DNA of 64,000 nucleotides from Acorus gramineus (Eukaryota > Streptophyta > Magnoliopsida > Acorales > Acoraceae). The notes beneath the pieces are model-generated. The model was not told where the DNA came from. It made no database searches and saw only the letters and a program-made list of their open reading frames with translations. How positions within the stretch are numbered: position 1 is the stretch's first letter; each line of letters starts with the position of its first letter. The stretch spans positions 13,663,563 to 13,727,562 of the forward strand of contig CM060850.1 of assembly GCA_030737835.1 (NCBI GenBank). The letters are read 5' to 3'. A program made the translations under genes and the position numbers. This document shows positions 1 through 11,483 of the stretch, piece after piece.

Positions 1-120
1 CACGACTCTGTTCAAATAACCACCCCAAAGCGTTAAACGTGTTTGGGCATATATATTTCATCAAGTGAATACTAGTGCCCTGATATTATATATTTTTATT
101 AGAATTCTATATGGACTTAC

Positions 121-3100
121 GATTTTGAGACGACTCAAGATTTCATTTGTTGGTGGCCTCCCTTGGAGGACCTCTCGAACTTCCTCACGTGCCTTTTCTT
201 GCCATTCTGTGTGATATCCCAATAGAAGACATGCCCAGGTGAGAAGAAGAGTGGTTTCAGTACCTGCCATGAACATGGTCTTGAAATCATCTACAATGTC
301 TCTCTTGGAAATGATTTGCTCATTGTGATTCATAGCCGAAAGCAACCGTCCGAGCAAGTCATTCTCCTGCATTAACCCTCCTCCGCCCTCGGTCTGGCTA
401 TCGATCAGTCCATTAATCTTCCTGACAACCTCTTTTGCTAACCACTTTCTCCTCAGATTCTGGGGTGTAGGAAGGAATCTGCATTAAGACAAGATCACAA
501 ATTAATTGGTATAGACCATACTTTTTCAGACTGGAATTCAAACGGTTCACAAATTAGGGGTGTTCAAGATGGTTGGGAGTTTGTTTTACTTCAAAAACGA
601 TTTCTTATGTTCATCCATGATGAATAAAAGTCCTTGTCATTGCATAATTTTTATGTTGGGGCTTCAACAGTTAACTCATTGATTGATAAGAGAATTTACA
701 ACCAAGAGATCACGAGTTCGAATTCCAGCAATTACATACCAATAAAAAGGTTTGTGGTCCATGTAGACTTGACTCAAGTATACAAAAAGAAGGAAATCTG
801 GATCTAATATTCGAGTGTTTTATTTTTATTTGTGACAAGAAAATCCGAACATTAGTTGAAAAAATACATTATCCATAGAATTATCACAAACTCTGTGCTG
901 ATTAGCCTGGAGAAATTCAACTCGAAACCTATGCATGATTTGAGTTTACTCATATGCCACGAGAAAATTCAAATGATAGATTGGCCAGCAAAGGTTAAAA
1001 GAATCACATATATTTACCTCTCACAAACCAATGCATGCTATATATGAGTTTAATATTATATGCTATGAGAAATGTCTTGCATTCTAATATTAATGAACAC
1101 ATTTGAGAACGTCTGGGGGTTGAGGGGCAAAAGCTCAACCCTGAGATATCCATGCGAATTTTCATAATGATATTTTGGTCATTTCCCTCGTATTTATTAG
1201 TGGTCATACGAGGGTTGCATTGAGAAAAAGAAGAAGTGGTGGAGAGGAGAGAACGAGGCCGAAAGACTTTTAAAATCTGATTACTTGAATCAATTATTTC
1301 TGATCTATTTTGTGGATATAGGCAATTTTTTTCCAAACCACGTACGTAAATCTGCATGTTCTCTTATGCGGATTGGTTTTTATAGTTTTAAGCATTTGTT
1401 GAAATCGAACCTTAAAGACATCGCTACGTCAACAGAAATGATTCCCCTATTTTCTCTCATTTTGCATATACAATGTGTTATTTTAGGGAACAAAAAAGAA
1501 AGAAGAAGGTGATGATAACCTTGACCCTGGGATATAGAAACCCATAATAGCATCAGTGACCAATGAAATCTGTTCATCTTGCAGTTCGAATATGTGGGCT
1601 GTCTGATTGAAGCTCCTCCCACATGCGAATCGAGAAAGAATGTTTCGGGTGAGATGCTGGAATTCGCTGAAGACTTCAATCTCACATTTTCCAGATGTAA
1701 TTGAATTTCTCCAACCTTCCAACATCTCTTCGATGATGCTCAGTATGGTGCTAGACATGCCCTGCTGCATGAGGTTTCTTTCATTATCAGTCCAACTTCA
1801 TAACGTATAAAGAACATAAAAATTTACATGTAGCAGTCATAATTATTTAAGACCATTGTCTGGATATCCAGATATGTGTGATCATTCAATCAATGCACGT
1901 TGATGCAAAATTTTATTCAGAATTAAAAGTTCATAATTGAACATTGACTTGGATCCCACAAATATAACCTGATATAATAAAATAGGAAAAATATTACGTA
2001 CACAGTACAAAAAACAGATACAATGAAATTGGATATCCTGACATATGTTTTTTATTTATTTGTTTAAATCATATACCTCCTCGTATGTACTTTTTTAAAA
2101 AGTGAAATATATACTCTGATGAATTGAATAATATCATTTATAAAAAAAATTATAAAATTTTCAACGAAGTATATATGTACTTTGACACAATGAGTGAAGG
2201 GAGCTAATGAGGTATATAATACTGCATAGTATATTGTGAAAAGGAGTGAGTATAAGATTGAGAGCTTGAGTTTGTCTGGAGCCAAACAGATTCAACCATC
2301 GTGGTGGCATGGGGATGAACAGACAAGGTACGATCCCATGGTCAATCATCAGAGATCGCCAAGAACTCAATGGCATTATTTCTACTTCTTGAAGATCAGA
2401 AAATCACACATGTTCCTCGTGAAGCTAACAAAGTAGCTAATCATTTATTTATTTATTTTGCTTGGTAAATCAATCATTTTTTTCTTTTTTTTTGCTTGGT
2501 AAATCAATCATTTTTTTTTTTTTTTGCTTGGTAATTGAAGACTTCATTAAAATAGGGAAATGATACATATGTACAACAGTTCAAAAGAAAATAAAGCAAG
2601 GACTAGAGAAGAAGTCCAGAGCTTACAATGATGCACAAGATGGAGATGACAGACTAAGATTAAGATGGATATTGAAAACTAGATAGACATAATAGAAAAG
2701 AGCCATATCAAGATTTCCTATTCTAGGATTTCCATATCAAAATTTCCTGATCTAGGGAGTGTCAGATGTGTCTTCTTCTATCAACTTACATACCGCTGCA
2801 GGGAGATGAGAAGACTGAAAAACAGAGGTGTCAATTGTGGATTGTAAGGAAGCCAAACAATCCGCCACTTTATTTTCCTCGTGATACACATGGGTCGCCT
2901 TCCATTCAGCTAGACGACTGGAGATATGGTAAATCAATCTATTGCTATATGAGAAACTTACAATTGTACATCAGGTTCAAAAAGAAAAAGGAATCTTGGG
3001 GAGAAACAAAGAGTTCCCTCAAGAGATACATTGATGCTTACTCAAAGAGATACAGGGAAGTAGAGTATTTAACAAGAGATAACTGTCACAAGAGATAACA

Positions 3101-3872
3101 AAGAGATACTCAAAGAGATGCTTCCCTCAAGAGATAACAAAGTAGCTAATAATTTTAGCTTTTTAACTGTCACAATTTGTATTTCTCCCTTATATACATC
3201 CTTGTACATTTCTTTCGAAAGGAATATAATTATTATTACCAAGCAAAAAAAAGTTCGCTACGAGTTATGTATTACCTTAAGTGATTCAGAACTGAAGAAA
3301 GGGGTAAGAAGCTTTCTTCTAGCAGACCATGTATCACCCTCAGTGATCACGAGGCCATTCCCCAATAGTTGATAGACTGCGGGGTGAGATATGGCTTTTA
3401 CATATGTTCTAGGGTTATTGTTCATCTCTTTTATCATTTCAGGGTCCGTCACGACTAGCCTTGGTGAAGGGCCAAACCAGTATAAGTAAACCCTTCCTGC
3501 AACAAAATTCACACCCCATTGAGTCTCATCCTCCAACATACAAGATATATATAGTACTTTGAATTATTAGATACAATATAAGTATATACCATAGTTTTGT
3601 ACCCAAGTGCTGATGTGGGGCAACACATGTTGGATGACCATGTGATTAGGATTGCTTCCACTAGGTGGTGGTGGAGGAGAAGTGCTCACATATATGGAAA
3701 CTAGATCCTTGAAACTCCCAATCAAAAGCCTATAAGGGGGCCCTCGAATCCCTTGTTTTTGGAATTGCTTCTCAACCTTTCTTGGACTGAACCACACAAG
3801 TGAGACCATACCATGCACAAAGTAGCATAGGAGTACTCCTAAACAAATACACAGTAGTATCATATTAGCCAT
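121..3872 (-). CDS. Cytochrome P450, CYP72 clan, copy 1 (3' exon off the left edge)
   Basis: Membrane-bound heme mono-oxygenase of the endoplasmic reticulum; substrate unknown. Four exons are visible: 3872-3590, 3496-3276, 1764-1520 and 478-121. Sizes are 283, 221, 245 and 358 bp, identical to copy 2, with GT-AG borders. Exon 1 encodes a hydrophobic anchor (MANMILLCICLGVLLCYFVH) and the hinge RGPPYR. Exon 2 holds VYLYWFGPSPRLVVTDPE. Exon 4 holds the I-helix motif AGTETT, near residue 321. The exon with ETLR, PERF-like and heme-cysteine motifs lies left of base 1. No frameshift or stop is seen in the visible exons. The start was chosen because it opens the anchor and sits about 45 bp behind a conserved TATA run. 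Intron 2 is 1.5 kb here but about 0.3 kb in copy 2, because LINEs inserted. The acceptor of exon 3 could be 3 bp different. CYP72-clan assignment is firm; the subfamily is not resolved. Confidence 0.85.
2220..3252 (+). mobile_element. LINE (L1-type) 3' relic in P450 intron 2, interrupted by a second LINE
   Basis: Two pieces, 2220-2441 and 3135-3252, make one plus-strand LINE 3' end. The first piece reads as the end of a plant LINE RNase H domain (TDSTIVVAW, then KITHVPREANKVANHL). The second continues after the interruption and ends in ATTATTACCAAGC plus an A-run, the usual tail of this LINE type. P450 copy 2 keeps a shorter piece of the same relic (about 17811-18000), so the first insertion predates the P450 duplication. 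No intact reading frame remains. Confidence 0.6.
2442..3134 (-). mobile_element. 5'-truncated antisense LINE with 16-bp target-site duplication
   Basis: Flanked by the perfect direct repeat TAACAAAGTAGCTAAT at 2426-2441 and 3135-3150. The minus strand encodes an RNase H C-terminus (EWKATHVYHEENKVADCLAS, 2752-2937). It ends in a poly-A tail, seen as poly-T at 2442-2525. The tail motif TTTACCAAGC plus A-run is repeated three times, suggesting slippage or repeated tail synthesis. The region 3000-3134 has many copies of an AAGAGATA word. The site is empty in P450 copy 2, so this insertion is younger than the duplication. Confidence 0.75.
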
Positions 3873-3917
3873 CTCTCACTTACTCTCAAATTCAGTTTCA
3901 TGAGCAATGGAGAACAT

Positions 3918-3927
3918 TTATATATAT
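3918..3927 (-). promoter_or_regulatory. Probable TATA box of P450 copy 1
   Basis: On the minus strand this reads ATATATATAA, about 46-55 bp upstream of the ATG. The same run is kept at the same spacing before copy 2 (18653-18664). Seen directly; the role is inferred from position and conservation. Confidence 0.45.
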
Positions 3928-4137
3928 GGAGTTGTTGTAGGCTATGTTATTCTATTCCACATGTACATAGCAAATCGAAGTGAACTTTGCATATTAAAGA
4001 AGTAATAGATGTATGGAAGTAGTTCATGCATCGATTTTAAATTGGTCAACAAGTTTTCATGCAAGTGGTCTCAATGGACGACCTAAAGGTGAGACGTATT
4101 TCAACATGTTATTTGGTAAGTTTCCATATATGCTGCA

Positions 4138-4292
4138 AGCCTGCAAGTGACCTGGCCTGGGACTTCCATGCAAGTGGCCTGGCTTGGGAATTCCATGCAA
4201 GTGGACTGGGACTTCCAAGCAAGTGGCCTGGCTTGGGAATTCCATGCAAGTGGACTGGGACTTCCAAGCAAGTGGCCTGGCCTGAGACTTCC
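4138..4292. repeat. Minisatellite, alternating 27-bp and 22-bp units
   Basis: Six units start with GCAAGTG. The order is 27, 27, 22, 27, 22, 27 bp, so the 49-bp pair (27+22) is the higher-order unit. The core is GCAAGTGGCCTGGCTTGGGA. Open frames across it on both strands are by-products of the repeat. Just upstream, GCAAGTGGTC in the P450 5' flank (about 4060) resembles the unit start and may be the seed. Confidence 0.8.
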
Positions 4293-6324
4293 AAAAAAGG
4301 GAATTAAAGGGTCAAGGGAAGGGCCATCACACCAAGCCCGGCCTTGGGCAGAGGCCACCAAGGCCACTACATAGGCCCCACCCAGGGAGGGCCCCAAGCC
4401 CATCCATGCCCATAGAGGTTTAAGCCCATCAGCCATGAAATTTTTTTTTTTTAACCCAATCAACCCATGAAAAAAAAACATTTAGTTGGTTGCATGGGTA
4501 GTGGACAGATGGACCCTTGCATACCATTACACACCCCAAGGCCCACTGCCCAAGCCCAACAGAATACCCCCAAGTATCCAAAACTGAAAACCCAACCTAT
4601 CAATTGCTATGCCAAGCCATTTTTTTTTCCAACCGTCCCATTAAAATCTCTAAAAACTCCTCCCCCATCAAATCCCTAAAAACCTCCCACTCATTCAGTA
4701 ATGTCATTTTACGTCTCTAAACCTCTCCAATGTCTTTCTCTCCCACTAACAGATTCTTCAAGCATTCAAGCCACTATCTCTCTTTATATATCTACCATGT
4801 CACAAGAAAGATTAAATGGATTAGCTCTATTATCCATTGAAAAAAAAAAAGTAGAAAAACTTGATTATACAAGTTTAATTAATATTTTTTTCTGCTAAAA
4901 ATGCAAGAAGAACAATTTTCAAATGATATTTATTTGATTATTGTTTTTTTTTATTTGCTATTGTATCTTTTTATTTTATTGATCTTAGTACGAATATAAT
5001 TTTGTATGGATTATTATAAGTGTTTTATGATGTAGTTGTTACAAGAAATTTTTATTTAAAAGGTTACAATTTTAATGATGGTATAATGCTGTATATATAA
5101 TTTTATAATATTTGTAACGTAAAATAAAAAAAATGATCAATAACATTTTTTTTAATGTATATGGGCCCCGCTTTAAAAGTTTGACCAGTGCCCGTCACAC
5201 ACTGACCATATCAAGGACTTCGCTATTCTGGTCAAACAGGGGTCAAACTTTACTTTTATAGACATGTATGCATAAATCAACATTAAAATAATTCATTTAA
5301 TATGGATTCAACATGGTAAACAATAAGAACAATTTATAGTCCCTTCGGTCTAGGATCCGACCACTGACCTCCTCTCGGTTCAATACTCGCCTCTTAACAT
5401 GCGCTACATCGAAGAGGATGCGATACTACGCCTCGCAGGTGCCAAAACTACAACCGAAAAGGAAGGGTGAGATGAAGGAATTTGGTGACTCATGGTGGAT
5501 GATGCTCAAATTTATACGAGAGATTGAACTCGACGCGCTCGATAATTTTTATAAGAGTTACGAGGCGATCCAACATTCGGATCAGGAGATAATCAAAGAA
5601 AAATGAGCACGGAGAGAGAGATTACTTGAGAGGGAGAGAAAAGATGATATCGGTGAATACGTAGTGAAAAGGTGAGTTTCTGTTGTCCTTTGTGTGAGTG
5701 GTGTGGGAGAAACCATGTGTCACTTGGTCGTAGATTTGGGGGGGGGGGGGGAGGTGTTATGTGTCAAAGGGATAGGGTGAGGTGAAAAGTGGGTGAAATT
5801 TCGGATCAATGAACCCCAATAAACATAAAGGCTTCAAGCAAATTAGGCACCAAAAAATATTGTATTCTCTACAATAATACATGTATAATGTGGCCCATTT
5901 CTATATAAATTATTATTGATGTTTATCATTTGGTGTTAACAACATCATGAATAACCAACCAGATTCTGACAAAACGGGAACACGATAGATGGGTAAGAAC
6001 ACAAAACAGATGGAAAATAAGATAATGGAGACTATACTCAAGGGAATAAATGGAGAGGAAAGATACCAAAGAGAGTGGCTCAGAATAACATTGTTACGGT
6101 AGACAAAAAGAAAGAGATGTTAAAGGAAGCACGAGGATGTGCAAAGACATAAAACAAATCACACATGACGTGCATGAAGCAAGAAATAATGGCGCATGAA
6201 GCGAGAAACAATGGCCCGCTTATCACCCCATAAGAAAGTTGGACATCTTCGTCGAGCAAGTGGAATAAGCCCATGAAAGGGCAGGATCACCGTGGAAGAT
6301 GGCATCAACCCACAATTGGGCAAC
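4293..6324. other. Intergenic stretch with no recognisable gene
   Basis: AT-rich with several A and T runs. It has a small inverted repeat (AAAGTTTGACC near 5179, GGTCAAACTTT near 5240) and a run of twelve G near 5740. A 62-codon open frame at 5418-5606 has more even base composition than its surroundings but matches nothing I recognise. Confidence 0.5.
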
Positions 6325-6440
6325 ATCGTCAAGATGATATTCTTGACGCATGTGTGAAACAACACGTATAGATGACATTCTTGACCCTTGTGTGAAACAA
6401 CATCGTGAAGACAGCATTCTCAACCCGTGTGCGAAACAAT
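6325..6440. repeat. Three tandem units of 38-39 bp
   Basis: Each unit ends in a GTGTGAAACAA-like word and holds ATTCT(T/C)(G/A)AC. Units run 6325-6363, 6364-6401 and 6402-6440 with several differences each. Just left, GCATGAAGC-AGAAA-AATGGC is also repeated twice (about 6172-6215). Confidence 0.6.
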
Positions 6441-6738
6441 ACAGGGGAGGATGAGACACACATATAAAGTAAGATGTATTCGGAGAAAGCAATGCTGTGG
6501 AAAGAGATGATTGACTAGGCGACTAACAACGACAAAAGGTGGTCGATAAAAAAACATCGATAAAGAAAAACAAAAAATCCAAAAAAAAAAAGAAGCAGAA
6601 ACTAGGGTCTTGAATGAAGAAAATAAGTGCATAGATGTGTAGAGAATGAAAAACTGAACAAACTAAGTACCAAGATCGATGTATTTGAAGTCTGGATTAA
6701 TCTGTAGCAGTCGGAGAAAGAAGGCGTGGGTGGAGTGG

Positions 6739-7080
6739 CACTACAAGAAATCCAGGCATTAGCTGCGAAATAATTCGTAGCCAAAACCATCAATTTCGTA
6801 GCCAAAAGTCTTTCTCGACGAAATATGTTCGTTGCAATTATCATTGCAATTGCCTCGTATCGGATTCCATACATAAATCTGTTTCGCAACAAAAGGTATA
6901 CTTTCATAGCAAAATGTTACATTTTGCTACGAAATTATTTTCGCAACAAAAAATCCACCTTTTGCTACGAAATTATTTCGCAGCTAAAAGTGTATAAATT
7001 TAATAAAAAAAAACATAATAGACCTTTTCCCTATGAAATTTTTCGCAGGAAAAGGTCTCATTTCAATAAAAAAAAAATTT
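6739..7080. mobile_element. CACTA (En/Spm) transposon end with subterminal repeats
   Basis: Starts with CACTACAAGAAATCC, the typical plant CACTA terminus. The next 300 bp hold many copies of a TTTCGTAGC / GCTACGAAAT word in both orientations (6763-7050), the usual subterminal transposase-binding repeats. No matching TTTCTTGTAGTG end was found, so this is a truncated or one-ended element. No transposase frame was seen. Confidence 0.6.
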
Positions 7081-8086
7081 GATTTTTTTAAAAAATTTGA
7101 TTTTTTTTAAAAAATTTATATTGCAATTAAATAAATATTAATTCTTAGAATTCAACATACTGAGATGAAACCTTGAAAACTAGAAGCCACCACTAGCAGA
7201 AGAAATATCCTTTATATTAACCTTTTTGTGGGACAGTGCCAAATTATTGGGGAAATTAATTAGGGGTCCCTAAGGGTACCCATCTATTAACCATTAGTCC
7301 CTGGACTGTTTTAAGTTTTCTTTAGATCCCTTATACCTAAATCTATTATGTTTGGGTCCCTCTCACTAACTGACCCACTAACAGACGTTAGAAATTCCAA
7401 TTTTACCCTCCCATTTAAACACCCATCTCTACCTCTCTCTCTCCCTTCGAACCCTAGGCACTGTGTTTGGGCTTCATCGAGAGAAAAAAAACCCGACGGC
7501 GAGATCCACCAACGCTGCCCCCCGCCTCGACGAGTTCCATCGACGCCGCCCCCTCCCCTGCCCTCGCCTCGACAAGTTCCACCAACGTCAACGGCCCCAC
7601 CTCGATGAGATCCACCAATGCTTCCTCTGTTGTTGGTTGGAGTTGATGGTATGTTATTGTTATAACTTCGACCAGATTTCAATTTTTGCTTTCTTTTCTG
7701 GAGATGATGATGGTGTTCATTGAGGAGGATATATGTAGTGATTGAATACTAGCACTAATTGATTTTTTTGTGAATGATTTTGCTGGACATGCTTTCTTCT
7801 TCTACATTTCCCTTGTATTTTTTTTTTGTAATGATGTTTCAGTAGGATGGTAGGATGTGAGATTTTCATTTTTTTTCTTTTTTCGATGTTCCAGTGTGAT
7901 TGAATGTCCCATTGGATCATCACTGTTCATATGTTATGTTTCTAATTTCCTTGTTGAAAATATTATTGGACAACAATATGTGAGATTTTGGGTGGCTTTT
8001 TTTTTTCTGTCCCTATGTTGGACCTTCTTAGATGTAAGTATTTTTTTGGATTCAATTAATTGTTTCTTTTTTAACTTATTTTCCAG

Positions 8087-8215
8087 CTCTCATATCAAAT
8101 AGTTGACTCGATGATCTGGCTTGGGATACGGGACATGATAACGATCCGCGACGCGAAGGAGGTGGCGGACCACCCGATCCACGTCAACCACACCGTCGGC
8201 CACATCCCTATTCAG
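8087..8215 (+). pseudogene. Exon-like, GC-rich fragment inside MULE 1, origin unknown
   Basis: Bordered by an acceptor (TTATTTTCCAG, ending 8086) and a donor (CAG/GTACAG, from 8216). From the ATG at 8111 it reads 35 codons and ends in VADHPIHVNHTVGHIPIQ. Third positions are strongly C/G, unlike the AT-rich sequence around it. I do not recognise the protein. It may be a host exon captured by the transposon, as in Pack-MULEs, or part of the element's own gene. Confidence 0.4.
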
Positions 8216-9229
8216 GTACAGAAGGAAATTGATTTTTTTTTTATTGATTTATGTTCAGTAAAACCATTGTTTTGTTAAAAAAAAAAGTAGTAGAAGAAGA
8301 AGAGGTGGGTGGGTTGAAAAGGATCTGAATGAGGTCTTTTAAAGATGGATGATGCATTTGAATGATTTGGTTAATAAATGTTGTTATTTTTTCAAGTTTG
8401 GAAGGATGTTCTGTACTTTTGCAGTTACATATGGTGGGGATCTTCTAATGGAAGAGGAGTGATGGCTCTTAAGATAAGAACTGATTCAAAGGGGGGGGGG
8501 GTGGAGAATCCCACCCTTTGGAAGAGTTTCTTATTAAATCTCATGAAGAGGGGTTGTTTGATTGGTTTTGGATATATTAAAAATGGGTTTGTTTTGGTTG
8601 ATCTTTGATGGCTTTTTTGGTTGTTGTTTTGTTTACTTGTCCAACAAAAAAAAATCAGTTAAATTTCATAGTTGCACCACAAGATTCTATAGTTATCAGC
8701 AAAGGCCATTTAAGAAAAATAAAAAAGATATCAACATGTGGAAACATATAGAAACTAAGGTTCTACAGTGACTTTGGTTCTCTTAATTGATTAACTTATA
8801 TTACATACTATAATATGATCAAATAGCATATGAAAAGATTTGGACAAGGAGAGGGAGGGAATATGAGTATAAAGAATATACATCAATAAAAAAAAATAGT
8901 ATATAAGAAGAGGAGAGAAAGGGTTCAGAAAGGCTTCAGAATTCTATATGTATGGGGAATTAATATACAAGAGTTTATGATTGAGTGGAGGAGTTGCTGC
9001 TTCTCATGCAGAGGAGCTCTCTTGTGATCCCTAGAAACCATGGTTCTCTCTCTCTCTCTATCTATCTATCTTTGTGTTTCTTTTCTAAGCTCAATCACTT
9101 ACTGCAATGCATTGGAGATGCTTAAAATGAACAACCCCTTTTAATGTTTATATCTTCTTATTATCACCCACATGTGCAATTGGGGTTTCATTTAAAATTT
9201 TGAATCGATAAAAAAAAGAGTTAATGGTG

Positions 9230-11300
9230 ATAACAGTGTACACAGATATGTTTAAGGGTAACAGTGTACACAGATATGTTTAAGGGTGTACTTAGACAAA
9301 TAATTTCAATGCACTTTGAGAAGGATGGGTTAAAGGGTTCCTTGCATTCAATATTTTCTACATTGCATAGGTTTCTTGAATTTCTCCATGTTAAAGTTAT
9401 CAAGCCAACTAACCTTGAAACTGGAAAATCGTATTTTCTGATGAGGATGATCCTTTTACCTCCACTAGGACTAGGATGACCCGAGCATCATCATTTAGAG
9501 ATCATCCAAATCCCAAGTCTTCCACTAAGATTTTGTCCCCCACCAAAACCCTTCCAAAGTCATTCACCAAGACCTAGGAAAAGTTTAAATCCAAGTCATC
9601 CACCAAGACCTAGGGCCAAGTCCAAATCCAAGCCATCCACCACGAGGAACAAGGTAAACCCTTTAAACACTGTTAAATAGACTGTGTACACCCTTAACCT
9701 ATATGTGTACACTAAAGGCTCTTGGTTAGATTGAAATCTTACTGCCATTGTGATCCAGCTTATTCAAATAATTTAGTGGCATATCATCATGTTGTGTATC
9801 CCTAACCCTAGGTGACTATGCAATGTTCTCTAAACTTATGTTATATGTTAATTTGCTTGTGAAGGTTTGATTTCCAATGAAAAGTGTTGGTTTGATATTT
9901 ACATACTCTGATGCATCAACATCCTATAGGCTCTTGTACACTTTTATGTTCCTCTTATACACTGTTATGCTCCTTCTGTACACTGTTATGCTCTATATGT
10001 ACTCTTTTATATTTTTTCTATTACACTCCTCTTGTATAGATTGGTGTGTATATTTTATATTTAATATGTAAAATCCTAATATGATATAGAAATTAGTTTA
10101 ACATTGATCCATTTTTTTTTTTGGGCATCCCCTATAATACAATTTAGGCCCCATGCCTATCATTTCCATCAAAAAAAAAAAATTGGTTGTTTTTTTTTGC
10201 ATTGTTTATGTTGACCTAGATGCTCAAGGAGTTACCTAATTAAGCTGTTAGGCACATGTTCATAGTTGGAGCTGTGATCTCCAGGACTTGTGATTTCTTC
10301 TTAGTATCCAACTATGAGAAAGAGGTTACTTAGGCTGTTAGGCACATATAAGAATCACATATAAGAATTGCTTGTTTATCTAACTTGTTAGTTTTGCTTG
10401 TACTCTTTATAGTTATAAGGATATCCACATGACAAAAGAACTCCAAAATTTATTGTCATGTTCCTCCTATACACTGTTATGCTCCTTCCGTACACTGTTA
10501 TTGTTTCTCTGTTATTCTCATCTTATACAGATTGGTCAGTATATTTTCTCTGTTATGCTCCTCTTGTACACTGTTATAAGTATATATGCACTCTTAATCA
10601 TATATGGGAACATTGTTATTTTGTTTCTGATGATGTATACATCCTATATTGATAGTGTGAGATTGTAATGTGCAAGTTCAGTGGCTCAAAATGTATTTCA
10701 ATTTGTATCATTTTATGCACAGTGTTGTTAACTGGCCAATTACAAGGATGACCAATGCCCACAACAATCCAATTGGTAAGTGTTATTGTTATATTATCAT
10801 GACTCGATATTCCCACGTACGTGATATGATATTCATTTATGACATTTTCAGGTTTGATTGTGGTATGTTTAAATACGGTGGGCACATAATAAAGGGAATC
10901 TGCATGGAATTTAGACAACAATATTCCAAGGTTTCGAGGGGAGTATGTAGCCAAAATCATTTCAAGAGCAAAAGAGAGCGAGACTCGGATAAAGGAAATC
11001 CAAGAAGAGTGTGAATTGTATAAACAACAAATGTAAATATTACTCTGGTTATTTTGTAACTCAGCGGTGGTGATTTAAACAACAAAGCGTGCACTATTAT
11101 CAATTTAAATATTTGATATATCAGTTTCAAATGATGTTTGAAATGCTTGTTCTCGATTATAAGTTAAATAGATTTATATTGACTATTCTATGTATACTGT
11201 TATGCATAGTGTGTACATCGTTATACACATATAAAAAGACGAAGTACATATAAAAAGACGAAGTACATTGTTATACCATATGCGTACACTGTTATTAATC
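9230..11300. repeat. Dispersed TACACTGTTATG-type words inside MULE 1
   Basis: Short related words recur: GTGTACACAGATATG twice (about 9236-9280), TACACTGTTATGCTCCT and variants around 9940-10000, 10460-10600 and 11195-11300. Spacing is irregular, so this is not a simple tandem array. Function unknown. Confidence 0.55.
10670..11036 (+). pseudogene. Ulp1-like (SUMO-protease type) peptidase C-terminus in MULE 1
   Basis: Ulp1 (C48) cysteine peptidases remove SUMO-like modifiers. After an intron-like acceptor (CATTTTCAG, ending 10851) the frame reads FDCGMF, the motif around the catalytic cysteine (Cys at about 10859), then HIIKG and MEFRQQ. A one-base shift near 10920 moves the rest to another frame: IPRFRGEYVAKIISRAK, then a charged tail and stop at 11034-11036. 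The aspartate before the cysteine and the glycine after it are present. The catalytic histidine region was not located. Ulp1-like genes carried by MULEs are known in plants as KI elements. This copy is broken by the frameshift unless a small intron removes it. Confidence 0.6.
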
Positions 11301-11483
11301 AGATAGGTGTTGGGGTTAAAAAGGGAAGAAAAAAGGGCATGGTTAACTGTGGATGGATGGAAGGACCTAAACAAAATAGATGGATGGATGGAGGGACTTA
11401 AAGAAAAGTAGAAAAAGTCAAGGGACCTATTGTTATTACAATGGTATCTCCAGGGACCTCTAATTAATTTCCCCCAAATTATT

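Larger units (their letters stand above)
7249..11474 (+). mobile_element. Mutator-like element (MULE 1), complete with TIRs and 9-bp TSD
   Basis: Perfect 9-bp target duplication CAAATTATT at 7240-7248 and 11475-11483. Terminal inverted repeats begin GGGGAAATTAATTAG and extend about 120 bp (7249-7370 against 11350-11474) with scattered mismatches. A 9-bp duplication and long TIRs are the Mutator superfamily signature. The inside has a GC-richer 5' region (7480-7640), a splice-bordered exon (8087-8215), a Ser/Thr/Lys-rich coding-like stretch (9430-9650) and a Ulp1-like peptidase remnant (10853-11036). No MULE transposase (MURA) was recognised, so it is probably non-autonomous. The content fits Kaonashi-type (KI) MULEs, which carry Ulp1-like genes. 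Confidence 0.85.

Noticed and set aside
1004-1512. Open frames between P450 exons 3 and 4
   Set aside because: They lie in an intron defined by both P450 copies and have no conserved content.
4057-4481. Several 60-126-codon frames
   Set aside because: Translations of the 27/22-bp minisatellite and its GC-rich flank.
7311-7723. Overlapping 86-123-codon frames near the left end of MULE 1
   Set aside because: Pyrimidine-rich leader of the element; open on both strands, no motif, no splice context that supports translation.
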